The notes: generated from the letters alone by a model not told the origin. 64,000 nucleotides of DNA from Anodontia alba (GCA_964016985.1 OZ024828.1:29889629-29953628), one strand, 5' to 3'; shown: positions 22,189 through 34,429, counted from the stretch's first letter. Numbers and translations: made by a program.

Positions 22189-22399
22189 GATGTTGAGTTA
22201 AAGCGTTTTTTATGATATTGTAACTCAGAAATTAAAACTTGAATCTGTTTTTTTTTTTTTTTTTTTTTTTTTTGGTTTGAGGGGGTAAGGTGGGGGCGGG
22301 TTTGTATAAAGTGTTCTAAAATGAAGATACCACTGTCCGTGGGGATAGGGGCGTGAGAGTACAAAATGTGCGCGGGGGTGGGTGGGGATGGGGGGGGGT

Positions 22400-23545
22400 T
22401 ACCTCGGTGTTCACGACAGTGCTAAGTTGAACTGAGTGGTGGTTTGGCTGTATCACGGGTATCAGCTTTTGCGAAAAAAGTCAAAATGTGTCGGATTTTT
22501 CTCACTCCCTCTATCACATACACACACACACGCACGCACGCACGCAACAAAAACAAACAAAATAAAAAAAAAGAAAACGTCATCGCTTGATCATTATTTA
22601 CAAAGTAGAGGTTTTTTTTAGGTCAGTTGCAAAATGTGATTTGAAGCATATCCGAACAGTGAAGGTCTAGATCAACACATCTAATCTCGGTTTTAGCTGT
22701 ACGTCGTTATATTCTACTGCAGCCAATGGTTCTGTAAGTTTACAAAGAAAAGCCCGAATCAGAAATGCGTGGAGTCACAGGCTGATCAGGGCATTCGCTG
22801 TCCGCACAATCGGATATCACTTGATCGGATGAGTAGAAACTGACTTCGGATTGTTGAGATCTGAGTAATAAGAAAAGTATGAACTGTGTGCACAATGTTG
22901 CGGCTCAAATTTACTTTAAAGTGTATCTTATATTGGTGTCTCACTACAACATTGATTTGATCAATCTTACCTGTTTGCTTACATGTCAGCAATAAAACCC
23001 AGTATGCCAAGGAAAGCAGTGTCGTACCTGCCGGAGTCTGCAGTTGAAAGTGATAGTTAAGGCAAAAAACAAAAAAATGAGACCGCGAAATACATGTCAG
23101 GAAATTAAAATGACTTGGGAGTCGCTTTTCTCAAAACAAGATGAGGGCTGCCAAGTTTTACAAATGTCTGTGCGGTGGGATGAATACACCAAGTTTAGTG
23201 ACTGCGTCTCATAGAAGACGAGATAAAAGGACGTGTTTCCTCGTTTATGTCCACAGTCAAACAATCCGGTGAATTGATGTAACAGACAAACGGACGCACA
23301 CCATAACCAAACGGGGAACTGTCTCGCAGTGCACAAACAGACAGGGCAATAAAGCACCAATTATGAAAACGCCATTATGATATTTGCCTATAATTAAATT
23401 CCAAATACTCTAAAGTTGTACCGTTGCCTTTTTCAGTCAATGTGTATTCATTGGGTTAAAAAACATATTAGGGTTTAGGGCAAATAATGTTTGTCTGGGT
23501 TAACTTTATAAAACGAATATGCATGAAAAACTTTTAGTTCATATA
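22400..23545. other. no gene seen
   Basis: A (CA)/(CG CA) stretch near 22518-22545. A PAL-5-type trace at about 22775-22815 (CACAGGCTGATCAGGGC, TTCGCTGTCCGCAC). The minus-strand ORFs here have no other support. Confidence 0.35.
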
Positions 23546-23548
23546 CAA

Positions 23549-23711
23549 TTAACCCATAAACCACTAATCAAAACTGCAGCAATCGACATTTAGATTTTTA
23601 TTAGACAATTCAAATAAAATGCCATGTCTTATTTTCTCTGAACAATGATAATAATAATAATAATAAAATAATGTAGTCTGTGGCAATTCTGCTAAGCGCA
23701 TTAATGGTTAA
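23549..23711. mobile_element. PAL-2-like MITE
   Basis: Left end TTAACCCATAAACCACTAA with GCAGCAATCGACA; right end TGTAGTCTGTGG..CGCATTAATGGTTAA. The arms are inverted but diverged. A short (ATA)n run lies at 23647-23668. Confidence 0.5.
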
Positions 23712-23879
23712 AATGCGACTCGAACTCCAGGCATTAACTGTTCCAACACTTCGGTGGTAACTGATCAAAGTGAACGGTATAGATTCCATAATCATTGGCA
23801 GTAATTCGTGTAATCTATTATCACTATTGTGCATGACCAGCATTGTTTTTGCCTGTGCCTGCACGTTGCCTCTGACTTT

Positions 23880-24380
23880 TCGTAATTTCTTTGAGTTGAT
23901 ATTGTCAGAATTAATGTGTATACATTTTATCAAATATTCCATATTGTTGAAGAACTATGAGTATTTTTTATATTTTTACCTCGGCATTGCCTCGGTCATA
24001 GATAATTGGAATTTGGCAAGGCCATTGGTTAGATATTATTAGATATTATCAGTATCAATCAATTTTCGACACATTATCAAAGTAATCCTACTGTTTTAAG
24101 AGTTATGGGTATTTTCGATGTACATTTTGGCCTCCGTCAAGGTAAAAGGGCATTTTGCTATTCCTTTGTCGGGATCTTGTCAATATTAATGTGCAAACAA
24201 AATGTAATCAAACTGTCCTATGTGGTTAAAGGCCTTCGGCTATTTCCATATTTTCATATTTTGGGCTTCAACATTGCCTTGGTCAAGGAAAAGTAACATT
24301 TGGCAAAGCAGTGGCTAGATTGTGAAAGTGTCTATCATTACGCCAAAAATTGTCAAAATATTCACAATGGTATAAGCGCA
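23880..24380 (+). repeat. diverged tandem repeat, about 140-150 bp period
   Basis: Three loose repeats share GGC..TTGCCTCGGTCA (23981), GGCCTCCGTCAAGG (24130) and CATTGCCTTGGTCAAGG (24268), each with TTTGGCAA or a similar block. This looks like an old HINE-type array with no ends left. The ORFs at 24105 and 24350 fall in it. Confidence 0.4.
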
Positions 24381-24779
24381 ATGACTGTTTTTTGTTAACT
24401 GACCATGGACGGACTTATAAAGTGATTGTAGAACACTCTTCAAAAGTCAACCTTTCAATTGGTCAACTTCTCGTTGGATCGTGCAATTTTCACTTTGCTG
24501 CTAATCTTAAATGCATTACCAATTTCTGCTTTTGACATTACTAAGACACATATTGTCCAGAACTCTTACCATTTACTGGTAATGCGTCTCGAAAGCACTT
24601 CTTACTCTTGTTACTTATTTGGACGAGTTTTACATCCACCCGTAACACAACTGGACATGATGGGGGTATTTTTGTAAGCAGGAAAAAATACGAATACTAA
24701 TAACAATGTTAAACAAAGGAACTGAATTGAGGAAAGAGCTCTTGGCCCTTTAATGAATTTGGTGTGTATATGTACATAT

Positions 24780-25420
24780 AACAAGAGGGCCATAATGGCC
24801 CTATATAGCTCACCTGAATCATGTCATACATAGCATTGATAACAGAGATGCGGTTCTAAAGATCATTGTGAGCTTGACCATGGCCTTTGCCCTCAGGGTC
24901 TTCTTCTGGTCAGAAGAAAACTTCCCTACCATCACGAAAACATGTCTATATAAAGACGACCCCCTTAAACCCCACTTTTATATAGTAAAACTGGGGTTTA
25001 CAGGGGTATACATTATTTTTCTTATATCTGCTAAAAACATATATTGTGGGTACTCGTTAGAACCGCCTCGTCGAGGCGGTTCTAACGAGTACCCACAATC
25101 TATGTTTTGAGCAGAAATATGAAAAATATCAGATTTTTTTTAACTGAAAATTTTTTGTTTTTGGTGGCAAAATGTTCAGTATATTTGAATAGGCGTGTTT
25201 TCGTAATGTATGTTTGAGGGTCCTAGCCCCAAGCATTGCCGAACAATAAGCTAACAGTCACTGTGACCTTGATATTTACGACTGGGGTCATCTACTGGTC
25301 AAGATAGAATTATGTGTTTTTTGGTACTAAAGGTCACGGTGGCCTTGATCTTTAATTTAAAGGCCATGTACTCTTCAGGTCTATTCACCCTATTAGTTTG
25401 ATAGCCATAGGCCTAATCAA
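24780..25420 (-). mobile_element. HINE-B-type element, interrupted by PAL-1
   Basis: On the plus strand it opens with its 3' end reversed: AACAAGAGGGCC-ATA-ATGGCCCTAT, so the terminal hairpin is AGGGCCAT/ATGGCCCT, and then AGCTCACCTGAATC. The body has GTGAGCTTGACCATGG and, after the PAL-1 insertion at 24930-25208, GTCACTGTGACCTTG and GGTCACGGTGGCCTTG. The 5' end is not clear. Confidence 0.65.
24930..25208 (-). mobile_element. PAL-1 MITE, copy 2
   Basis: Ends CATCACGAAAACATG and TAGGCGTGTTTTCGTAATG. Central palindrome spans about 25029-25118, arms GTGGGTACTCGTTAGAACC and its complement, centred on CGTCG. The minor hairpin lies at 24966-25000. It is inserted inside a HINE-B-type element. Confidence 0.9.
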
Positions 25421-26036
25421 TGCCAATGGCTTTTTGCTCTATGTAGAACAAGTGACACGCCCCCACACCCACTTTGGGTAATTTGAACACTCTTGTCTGA
25501 AGACCTCTAGGCAATGATACATACCAAAGACCTGGGCGTTGCACTTTTAGACAAGAAGTTTTTTTCCTATATAAGTCTATACAAAATAAAAATCAGATGG
25601 ATTGCCTTGCAAAACAAAGAAGACACAAAATTATGACAACCGAAGACTTGATTTGATTTCATATGCAACACTGTAGCTTGCGAGGCTGCATATTGCTAAT
25701 AGCGCCTGCTTAAGTGGTATTCGATTTTCTTAATGGGTCAATGGAAATAAAATATAACGTGTACTTTGATGATGTACGGAAAGGCTTTTTACGTCCGCCG
25801 AACGGCACAAAACCAGCTATAGCAGAGTAAAATAAAAGTCAAAAACAGTTGGTGTTGGTACCATATGGCAGTCGTAAAACGTCACCTTGCAGTTCACTAC
25901 AACTTAACTTATATTTCCAGTACTTGTGATGGTTCAACTAATTCGAGGATTTTTTACAGTGGTTATTAGTTTGGACTAAATGGCCAAAACTATAGAGACT
26001 ATCCAAGAAGACGTCAACACTAAGCTGTTTTCATTT
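25421..26036. other. no gene seen
   Basis: No coding exon or complete repeat recognised. Confidence 0.35.
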
Positions 26037-26660
26037 TTATCTCGCCTGGACGAATTCCGGAGAGATATTGCACTACCCCCGGCGTCGGCGTCCACATTTA
26101 CATTAAAGTTTTTTTGGTTTCTTTTTTTAAGAGCTAATATTTTCAGGACCATTTGATAGGTTTGGTTCGTATTTGGTATGATGACGAAATATAGTTCCAA
26201 AGTTTTATTCAACAATACCCCAGCCCATTACCTCAAGGTCATGGATTTTGTTCATAATTGTCATGATGATACAGTTCCAAAGTTTTATTCAGCAATACCC
26301 TGCCCATGCCTATGACCTCAAGGTCAACGTCACAGACTTAAAAAGTTTTATATTAAAGTTTTTTAAGAGCTCATATTTTCCAACCCGTATGACGGATTTT
26401 GTTCAAATTTGGCATGATAATAGATACAGGTCCAAAGTTTTATTCAGCAATACTCACTGCCCTTGCCCATGGCCTCAAGGTCAAAGTTAAGAACTTAGAA
26501 ATTTTATATTAAAGTTGTTTAAGAGCTCATATTTTCCAAATCAAATGATAGATTTGGTTCATATTTGGAATGATAACAGATATAGGTCCAAAGTTTTATT
26601 CATTTTCACCCCTACCCATGCCTATACTCAAGGTCACAGATTTAGAATTTTTTTTATAAC
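26037..26660 (+). mobile_element. HINE-C-type element with a variant 5' hairpin
   Basis: 5' block: TTTTATCTCGCCTGG, then CCGGAGAGATATTG (hairpin TCTCGCC..GG-AGAGA), then CCCCGGCGTCGGCGTCC. About four monomers match type 2 of the 9545-10870 element: AGAGCTCATATTTTCC, GATAGATACAGGTCC, TTTTATTCAGCAATACCC, CCTCAAGGTCA. The 5' block resembles the reversed start at 35770-35826. Confidence 0.7.
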
Positions 26661-27390
26661 TGATCCCTGATAATGTCAAACTCGTGAAAACAAATGACCA
26701 AACCATAGCATAAGAAATCCCATCAAGAGCTAAAATGCTATAATATTTCCTCTTTCCGTAATGATGGGTAAATATTGGGACAGATAGGCCTAAGCAAAAA
26801 GTACAGACCCAGATCAGACTGATCCTAAAGAGCATCCCGACACTTTAGTATCAGCCTAATTCCAGGCAAGCAATGTTGTCTGCTGACACCTCATGTTCTA
26901 TATGTAGTCACTGCCCTCAAGAGCATCCCTTTTAGAACATACATATATTTACATACCAGATCTGGTGAACTGAAAATCCTCTTTTCACATGATGGAGTAA
27001 TAAAAAAGTTGAACAGAATAAATAACCAAATAATGAATTTATTTTAAACTTTATTATATAACTATGAATGTATCTAGCATTATAAAATATGAAACTAATA
27101 GCACACTCTAAAATCAGTTTATATGACATCAATTTATGCATATAATTATATGATATTATACGAATAACAGTATTCATGGATACTGTCATGTCATAAAAAT
27201 ATGACCATGCTATATAACACTTGTTACTGGCGCGTAACATCATATTTCCGTCCATGACAATGTTATGTTTTTAATGAAACATTTCAAATGCTATAGACAA
27301 AAATTACCATTTAAAAGTCCTATGATAAACAGAAACTGACGTTCATGAATTAGTGTTTGCATATAAAAAATGGCTGTCTTGATGTTGTAT
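26661..27390. other. no gene seen
   Basis: AT-rich. The minus-strand 107-aa and 79-aa ORFs have no homology I can see and lack splice context. Confidence 0.35.
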
Positions 27391-27393
27391 GTA

Positions 27394-27697
27394 CAGTCGA
27401 CACTCGCTATCTCGACTTCGCTCATCTCAAATAACCACTTATCTGTAGGTAAACATCTAGTCCCTGTTTTAACACAGAAATCTAAAAACAGGTGACAAAA
27501 TATTGAGGAAAAGATAACCCTTTTCCATAATATTTCAATATATCTCTAATTTAAGTGTTTCATTACATATTCATTTGTAAAATGGGGTTGTACAATTTAT
27601 TTTTTTCCTCAATTCTGCAAATCTGATAATTTTAGGTCAGGATATCTCGAAGTATTTTAGCGAGTTCATTGTACTTCGAGACAGCGAGTGTCGACTG
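27394..27697. mobile_element. pogo-type MITE
   Basis: Perfect end repeats CAGTCGACACTCGCT / AGCGAGTGTCGACTG followed by ATCTCGA-type sequence, flanked on both sides by TA (27392-27393, 27698-27699). 304 bp with no ORF. Same family as 49836-50172, where the ends read CAGTCGACTCTCG. Confidence 0.9.
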
Positions 27698-27789
27698 TAC
27701 TTACTTATAAATAGGACCTTATGTGAGTGGTCATTCCATATGAAATTAATGAAACTCTCCGAAGACTCACTTTTTAAATTTGATTTGAA

Positions 27790-28570
27790 ATGATCATTTA
27801 TGTAAATTTCATATGAAATGACATCTTATGTACCTTTATATATGTACATACATTAAGTTCATACCACAGCAGGACAACCAGTTTTTTACCACATGCAAAC
27901 ATTAACAACTCCAATTAGCCTTCACAGTGTCTTTGAAGCGCTCACAAGACCCAAGTTGAACGTGGTCCCTAATGGGATTCAAACCTTGAGGCATCCAAAG
28001 TAAGGAGCGCTAGCGACTGAGAAACTGACCTAAACACAAAAAAACGTCAATCCACCTTTAAATATAGGTCAAGGTCAAATATGGATGATTTTATTCAAGA
28101 AATGACCACTTACGTACCTATGAGAACCTCTACATATGTACATATATTAAGTTCATATCACAGCAGGACAACTGGTATTTTTCACATGCAAACACTAACA
28201 ACTCTGATTAGCCTGCACAGTGTATTTGAAGTGCTCAAAAGTCCCGTGTTGAACTCCATCAATAGTGGGATTCAAACCTTGAGACATCATGATCCAAAGG
28301 AGCACTAGCTACTGAGAAACTGACTTAAACACAGAAACTTAACGTCACTCCACCATAATTATAGGTCAAGGTCAAACATGGATAACTATATTCAAGAAAT
28401 AAGCTAAGATTTATGCAAGTGCCAAGTATCACTGCTTTAGGACCAGAAGTTACTGAGAAATTGACTAAATGAAAGAACTTAACAGTCACTGGACAGTGAA
28501 AATTACACCTTAAGTGCAGCGATTTCACAGTTGATCTTGAAATCATCAAGATAAACATTTTCAGCAAGAT
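27790..28570. repeat. tandem duplication, 294-bp period, with SINE-like part
   Basis: The block ATTAAGTTCATACCACAGCAGG at 27852 recurs at 28146 (as two parts: ATTAAGTTCATA, CACAGCAGGACAAC). GGGATTCAAACCTTGAG and ACTGAGAAACTGAC occur in each copy. A third, partial copy follows at about 28440. The GGGATTCAAACCTTG block looks like a reversed tRNA B-box region, so an old SINE may be part of the unit. Confidence 0.55.
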
Positions 28571-28627
28571 ACATGAAGAATACTAAAAACACGTGACCTC
28601 TTAGAAATTAGTACAGGGGCACTATCT

Positions 28628-28652
28628 CGAAAAAAAAAAAAAAAAAAAAAAG
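28628..28652. repeat. poly-A tract
   Basis: About 20 As. Confidence 0.9.
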
Positions 28653-28779
28653 AGGAAGAATTATCCATCTTGCACGCATTACTTCAACTTGCAAGATATA
28701 TGTCCCTACCAATTATTATCAAATTCTATGTACATAACAAAGACCGTCAGTTGTCTCTCTGGCACACGACATGCCTACT

Positions 28780-29458
28780 GGTTCTCCATTTCATCCATAT
28801 CAACTATCAAAATATCACTGCTGGTATCAAATTTTTGTAAAACTTTTGTCAAGACAGAAACCAGAGGCCCATGGGCTAAGATGCTCACCAGAGTGGACCG
28901 GTGTAAAAGCTAATAAATTTTAACTATTCTGCAATGTTTAAGATTCACCAGATTTTTTTCACAATTTTTGGCTTTCATCAAAAGCAATCAAATTCAACCG
29001 CTTGAGTACAACTCGTAAGTTTGGCAGAGGACTATACAAGGAACATTTCTATAAAACTTTCGTCATAATATCTGCAGTAAGATAGAAAAGTAGCCTACTT
29101 TTATTTTTCCCATTAAATACCTAGTGAAACTTTAAGTTGCCATAGTGATGAAAGCACAATAGCAATAGTAACACTTTTTTTTATATAGGTAAATATAGTG
29201 AATATTTCTGTAAAGTGTCTGTTTCATAGTCCCTATGGCTTCCATGGCTACAGCTGAGATGGTTTTTTTTTTAATATTTTCAAATTTTTCATTTTTGGGT
29301 ACCATGGCAACCAGTTCAATTCAGCTGCTTAAATTCATGTTTCCAAGAGGACTGATCGAGAAAAATTTCTCTAAAACTTTTGTCAAAATACCAGCAATTA
29401 TTCTTGGGAGGAGTTGCGCCCAAAAGGTATCAATTCCAATACTAATTGGAACTTGAAA
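28780..29458 (-). mobile_element. tandem-repeat element, HINE-type 3' end
   Basis: At 28858 the plus strand reads ACCAGAGGCCCATGGGCTAAG then GCTCACCAGAGTG: a reversed HINE 3' hairpin (AGGCCC/GGGCT) and subterminal block. Repeats with TCTATAAAACTTTTGTC..TACCAGCA lie on both sides (28815, 29055, 29370). It ends where the next element begins at 29459. Confidence 0.5.
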
Positions 29459-31295
29459 CAAAAGGCCCACAGGCCATGGGTCGCTCATCTGAGTGACATA
29501 GCCACTGCAGATATGCAGATGTTATGCAACATTTTTCCAATCCTGTCATCGCAGGATTATGAATATGAAAATATCATCATTTAAGCAGTTCTTAATTTTG
29601 AAGAAGAATATATATGACATGACAGTCAATGGAGCATGATCATTTGAACAAACTCTCAATCACATTTCAACAGTAGGATCAATGAGAAATTTGGTGGCAA
29701 TTGGCTAAGTGGTTTCTGAAAAATCATGATTTTATACATGTAAACAGCACAGTGGCAGGGAAATACAATAAATATAAACAAGACGGTAGCCATCTTGGAT
29801 TTCCAATCAGAATGATTTTAGCTGCTGTTGATCTACAAGTCACCTCGATACTTCCAATGAACTTTGAGTCAATTGCCCTGTCGGTTCTGGAGAAAAAGTT
29901 CAAAATGGATTTTCAAGATGGCCACCATGGCCACAATCTGGGATTTCCTATCCGAATGACGAGCTATTTTTGATCTACAGGTCACCCCGATGCTTCCTAC
30001 AAAGTTTCAAGTCAATTGGTCTTTCAGTTCAGAAGAGGAAGTGAAAAATAGAATTTAAAGATGGCCGCCATCTTGAATTTCTGATCAGAATGATTTTAGC
30101 TATTTTTGATCTAAAGTCATCCCGATGCTTCCTACCAATTTTCAAACCAATTGGCCTTTTGGTTTAGGAAAATAAGAAAAAAAAAAAAAAAATTTCAAGC
30201 TGGCCGCCATCTGCCAACTTGGATTTCAGATCTGAACAATTTAAGCTATTTTAAATCTACAAGTCATGCCAATACTTCCTACCAAGTTTAGAGTCAACTG
30301 GCCTTTCATTTAAGGAGAAGAAGCGAAAAATAAATTTTCAAGATGGCTGTCATAGCGGCCATCTTGGATTTCCAAAAGGGACGACTTTAGCTATTTTTGA
30401 TCTACAGGCACCCTGATGCTTCCTACCTAAATGTCAATAAGCCTTTCAGTTCAGGAGAAGAAGCAAAAAATATATTTTCAAGATGGCTGCCATCTTGGAT
30501 TGCCAATCTCAACAATTTCAGCCATTTTTGATCTATAATGCACCCTGATGCTGCCTACCAAGTTTCAAGTCAATCGGCTTTTGGGTTTAGGATTTGTTTG
30601 TGTTGAGGTTTTATGGCCCAGTCAACACATTTGGGTTTAGGAGAAGAAGCGAAAAATAGATTTTCAAGATGGCCACCATAGCAGCCATCTTGGATTTCCG
30701 ATCAGCATGATTTTAGCTATTTTTTATCTACAAGTCATCCCGATGCTTCCGACCAAGTTTGGAATCAATTGGCCTTTCCGTTCAGAAGTAGATTTTCAAG
30801 ATGGCCGCAATGGCGGCCATCTTGGATTTCCGATGGGCACAATTTTAGCTACTTTTTATCTACAAGTCACCCCGATGCTTCCTACTAAGTTTCAGTCAAG
30901 TGGCCTTTCATTTCAGGAGAAGAAGCGAAAAATAGATTTTCGAGATGGCGGCCACCTTGGATTTCAGATCGGAACAAGTTTAGCTGTTTTATCTACAAGT
31001 CATCCCAATGCTTCCTACCAAGTTTCGAGTCAATTGGCTTTTGGGTTTGGAGAAGAAGCGAAAAATTTTTAAGATGGCCTAAATTGGAAAACCAAGATGG
31101 CCGCCATAGCGTCCATCTTGGATTTCCAACTGGAATGATTTCAGCTATTTTTGATCTACAAATATCCTGATGCTTCCTACCCTGTATTGAGTCAATTAGC
31201 CCAGGGATGTAGGAGGAGTAGGCTTTTAAAGCAATTGTTGACGCGGCATGACAGAAGACGGACATTGACCACAATAGCTCACCATAAGCACTTGT
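29459..31295 (-). mobile_element. HINE-A ends around an F-type array
   Basis: Reversed 3' end first: ACAAAAGGCCCACAGGCC, CTCATCTGAGTGACATAGC. From about 29780 there are roughly ten monomers of 130-160 bp with GATCTACAAGTCACC, GATGCTTCCTACCAAG, AGAAGAAGCGAAAAAT and AAGATGGCCGCC. The 5' end near 31250-31290 is a slightly truncated GACCACAATAGCTCACC block. Same monomers as 7845-8580, but with HINE-A rather than HINE-D at the 5' side. A short SINE-1 tail (GTGTTGAGGTTTTATGG) sits inside at 30599-30627. ORFs of up to 121 aa are the array. Confidence 0.75.
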
Positions 31296-31329
31296 ATTAA
31301 GAAGTTGTATAAACAAACTGCAACATTAA

Positions 31330-31787
31330 TCCATGAAATAGTCTTCAATATATAAGGCAAAATCACGGGAGCATGAAAAGAAGGTCACAATGCCCTTGAC
31401 CTTATTACAGTGATTGTTGATGTGATAAATATGTCTGACGCCTATCCTTCTTAAGAAGTTTTTTGTATTAACAAACTGCTATATTCTACCTTATTGAGGT
31501 GTCCTACATTTTGACCTCTAGCCCGCCATGGGGCATAACCCAGGGGTTTATAGATGTAGGATGGAAGAGAACCCTCCCAAATACCCCCGTACCAAATATG
31601 TAAAGTTTTTGATCAGTGGCTGCAGAGTTATAAGAAATAAAAAAACTTCGAAGTAAAACTTGGTTATAGAAAGGGATAATGGACGAAATCAAGACGGAAG
31701 GATGGATGGACAGACTAATGGAACCGACGAAAACTATATACCCCTTCCACATACTTCATATGCCAGGGGGATAAAAACTGTAAATGG
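31330..31787 (-). mobile_element. HINE-G element
   Basis: Reversed 5' block at 31730-31787: CTATATACCCCTTCC, ACATACTTCATATGCC, AGGGGGATAAAAAC, so the element starts TTTTTATCCCCC and closes with GGGGTATATAG. Next to it lies the complement of a GTCTGTCCATCCATCC spacer. Body: TTGATCAGTGGCTGCAG, CCCCCGTACCAAATATG. A second copy is at 39955-40207. The left limit is uncertain. Confidence 0.55.
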
Positions 31788-31984
31788 AATTGCGTCCACA
31801 AGCTACCCATCTCACTGTGTCTATTCACAGATGGACGAACCCATTTTGATAGTACCCTATGACTAATGTCGAGGGATAAAAAAGTAGCAGTGGTTATGAG
31901 AGCAGAATAACAGTTAGGAACTTAATTCAGGGCAAATTCATAGCATAAGATCGGAGAGGTATCTCTTTCTCTTCTGATTTCTTA

Positions 31985-32242
31985 AAAATAAAAACTTTAA
32001 ACTATAATACCTCGCCATTACCGTGCCGCAGGCAGATAACTTCATAAAAAATTGACAAAATTTGCCCTTTAGCAATCCCAAACCAAATCTCCACAATATT
32101 AATGCACATTCCGAGTTTGGTGAAAATCCATTGATGTTTACTCGTTTACATCAGAAAAGCGAAAAACTGAGAAAGACACATGGACATCCAACATAAGACC
32201 ATAATACCCCGCCACTATCGTGCAGCAGCCTATAAAAATAAA
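31985..32242 (-). mobile_element. HINE-D, short reversed copy
   Basis: About 1.5 monomers (CAGATAACTTCATAAAAAA, AATCCCAAACCAAATCTCC, CCGAGTTTGGTGAAAATCC), then a reversed 5' block CATAATACCCCGCCAC..GTGCAGCAGCCTATAAAAA. Confidence 0.65.
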
Positions 32243-32569
32243 TGCTATGGGTACTCATTAGAAGTGCCTCAGTGAGCATTACTGACTACTCTTAACATAT
32301 AGAAGTAAAAAAAAAAAATTTTTTTCCACTGAAAACATCTGATCTGGAGCTAAGACAATTTTCAGGGCCTATTTTTGGCTCTTTGTTAACATATATTTTT
32401 CAATACAGTCAACAGCTATTAACACTTACCATGCTATGGACAAAATCAGCCGAAGATAAACTTGCGGAGGTTTTTCTTATTTTTCCCAGAAAATACAATT
32501 GACATTTTCTGCAAACTGCCGCCTACGGAGACAATTGGCATGGTATGTCCAAAATAAAAGCACTGCAAG
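32243..32569. mobile_element. PAL-1b and PAL-2 remnants
   Basis: 32245-32310 has TATGGGTACTCATTAGAAG followed by a decayed second arm, a trace of PAL-1b. 32417-32560 has TTAACACTTACCATGC, GGACAAAATCAGC and an inner palindrome around GCCTACGGAGAC, resembling PAL-2. Confidence 0.35.
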
Positions 32570-33174
32570 TATAATACCCCGTCATAGCAATTATTTGTTT
32601 ATGCATTAAAGTTATCGTTGCGAAAATGTCTGGAAAGGAAATGACGGAGGGACAGATAACAATCCTAAACCAGATCTTGAAAATACCAATGGACAGATAA
32701 CAATCCTAAACCAGATCTTGATAATAGTAACGCATATAGTAAGTTTGATTAAATAGTCTTGTTATTTACTCAAGTTATCATCCGGAAACAAAAATATGGA
32801 CGTGTCTCGGGCAGATAACTCCCTAAAAGTTTGACGAAATTTGCCCATTAGCAATTTCAAAACAGATCTCCTTAAGGTCAATGCATATAGCAAGTTTGGT
32901 TAAAATCCCTTGTTATTTACTCAAGTTATCGTCCAGAAATGAAAACATGGGCGTGTCTTGGGCAGTAAACTCCGTAAAAGTTTAACGAAATTTGCCCATT
33001 AGCAATCCCAAACCAGATCTCCACAATATCAATGCACATACCAAGTTTGGTGAAAGTCCATTGATGTTTACTCAAGTTATCATCCGGAAAAGAAAAACGG
33101 ACAGACGGACAGACACACGGACGTCCAACATGAAACCATAATACCCCACCACTATTGTGTGGCGGGGTATAAAA
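32570..33174 (-). mobile_element. HINE-D, longer reversed copy
   Basis: Four to five monomers (GGACAGATAACAATCC, CCAAACCAGATCTCC, GCACATACCAAGTTTGG, ATTTACTCAAGTTATCATCC). GGACAGACGGACAGAC is the reversed spacer, followed by CATAATACCCCACCAC..GTGTGGCGGGGTATAAAA, the intact 5' hairpin. The minus-strand 86-aa frame here resembles the one at 393-638 because both are HINE-D. Confidence 0.8.
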
Positions 33175-33194
33175 AAGGACTGACATTTCAAGAA

Positions 33195-33300
33195 AAATGT
33201 TTCCTGTAAAATCCTATCTTCTGGAAAATTAAGAAAATACATTGTATTTCCAAATATTGTGTGCTGAAATTTTTACCCAGCATGCTAAGCATTTATATTT
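33195..33300. mobile_element. PAL-2 right-end fragment
   Basis: TGTGCTGAAATTTTTACCC then AGCATGCTAAGCATTTA matches the right end of the element at 53708-53917 (CAGCATGCTAAGCGTTAA). Confidence 0.45.
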
Positions 33301-33345
33301 TGTTAATACTTTTGAATTTATTCCCGTGTTTTATGCATTCCTTCC

Positions 33346-33665
33346 TTGCTATTGTTTGTAAATGCATTATATGACAATCTGGATGAAAGAAAGTTTATTC
33401 CAGTAGCAACGACAAAAGTGAGCAAAGGCATCTTTCAGCCGGATCAGGAAATTTTCCACAAAATGGCCACTGTACATGGAAGACAAAGACCAGTAATACA
33501 GCTTGTTTTGGACCTGTTCCTGTTTTTAAAAAAAAATCTTCATTTTCCTAATGCAGAATTCACATGGATGCTTCACATGATGATGGCATCGTCAATCATC
33601 TGTTTTGACCAATATCATCCACCAATAACTGATAACATGGCAAGCTTTTATGTGCTGTTACAAAG
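33346..33665 (+). CDS. possible exon, unrecognised protein
   Basis: Open for more than 106 codons, ending CTGTTACAAAG|GTATAC as a possible donor. It reads NALYDNLDERKFIPVATTKV early, HGRQRPVIQLVLDLFLFLKK in the middle and CFDQYHPPITDNMASFYVLL near the end. Composition is mixed and protein-like, outside any repeat I can define, which makes it one of the better non-transposon candidates here. Weaknesses: no clean acceptor on the left (the last upstream stop is a TGA near 33310-33315), and an A8-9 run inside. It could be an exon, a processed pseudogene or an old element ORF. Confidence 0.42.
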
Positions 33666-33693
33666 GTATACAAGTATCCACGCAGTTCTATAG

Positions 33694-34425
33694 AGAGGCC
33701 TCTAGCTGTCAGGAGTCCACTTGCATCAACTCTGTATATCTTGTACCTGCAGTGAAATACAAAAACAAAGCCTCTTCAATAAAAGGGTAAGAATATGTTA
33801 AGGTCAGCTCCAATCAACAGCAAAATACTATGTGTATTATGGGTGACGAGTAACACCCAAACTACATGGACCATGGCAATGTGCATGATATTTGGATTAT
33901 GTCCATAAATCAAATTAATGATGGAAATACATGAGGGACATTCCTTTTGGAAATAACACAGGGTCAAAGGTCATGACCCACTGAACAAATTTACTATGGG
34001 CCCTCGAAATTGACTAAGGACCCAATTCAAATCCATGTAAAATTTACAATTTTGATTGGCCTTTCCTAATTTTGATGGGCCCTCTGGAAATTTTGATACC
34101 CTACAAAATAAACACTGGATTTGAAAAGCTTGTACTGGGGCCCAGCCAAAAAAAAAAAAAAAATGACTTTTACTGGAGAATGTTTATTAAGCTTTCATAT
34201 ACAAAGTTCATTCTAAAAGGTATTTTACTTAATCTGGCATTGGTGTCAACATTCTCATAACTTCCAAACTTTATGATGGATTTAGTTTTGGTTTAAAAAT
34301 AGGCACTGAAGCATGAAGTTTTGATATCAGCATCTTTTTCATAACCATACTTTTTCCTTTTAGCAGTTAGCCATTACTTGTGCATATTCTTTTGACAGAA
34401 ATGCCAGAAGCAAGCAAGCATATAT
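33694..34425. other. no gene seen
   Basis: AT-rich; poly-A at 34149-34163. Confidence 0.4.
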
Positions 34426-34429
34426 AAAT

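Noticed and set aside
29701..31072. ORFs of 90-121 aa with repeated phrases such as LATFYLQVTPMLPTKF
   Set aside because: The phrases follow the F-type monomer; other copies of the monomer have stops in this frame.
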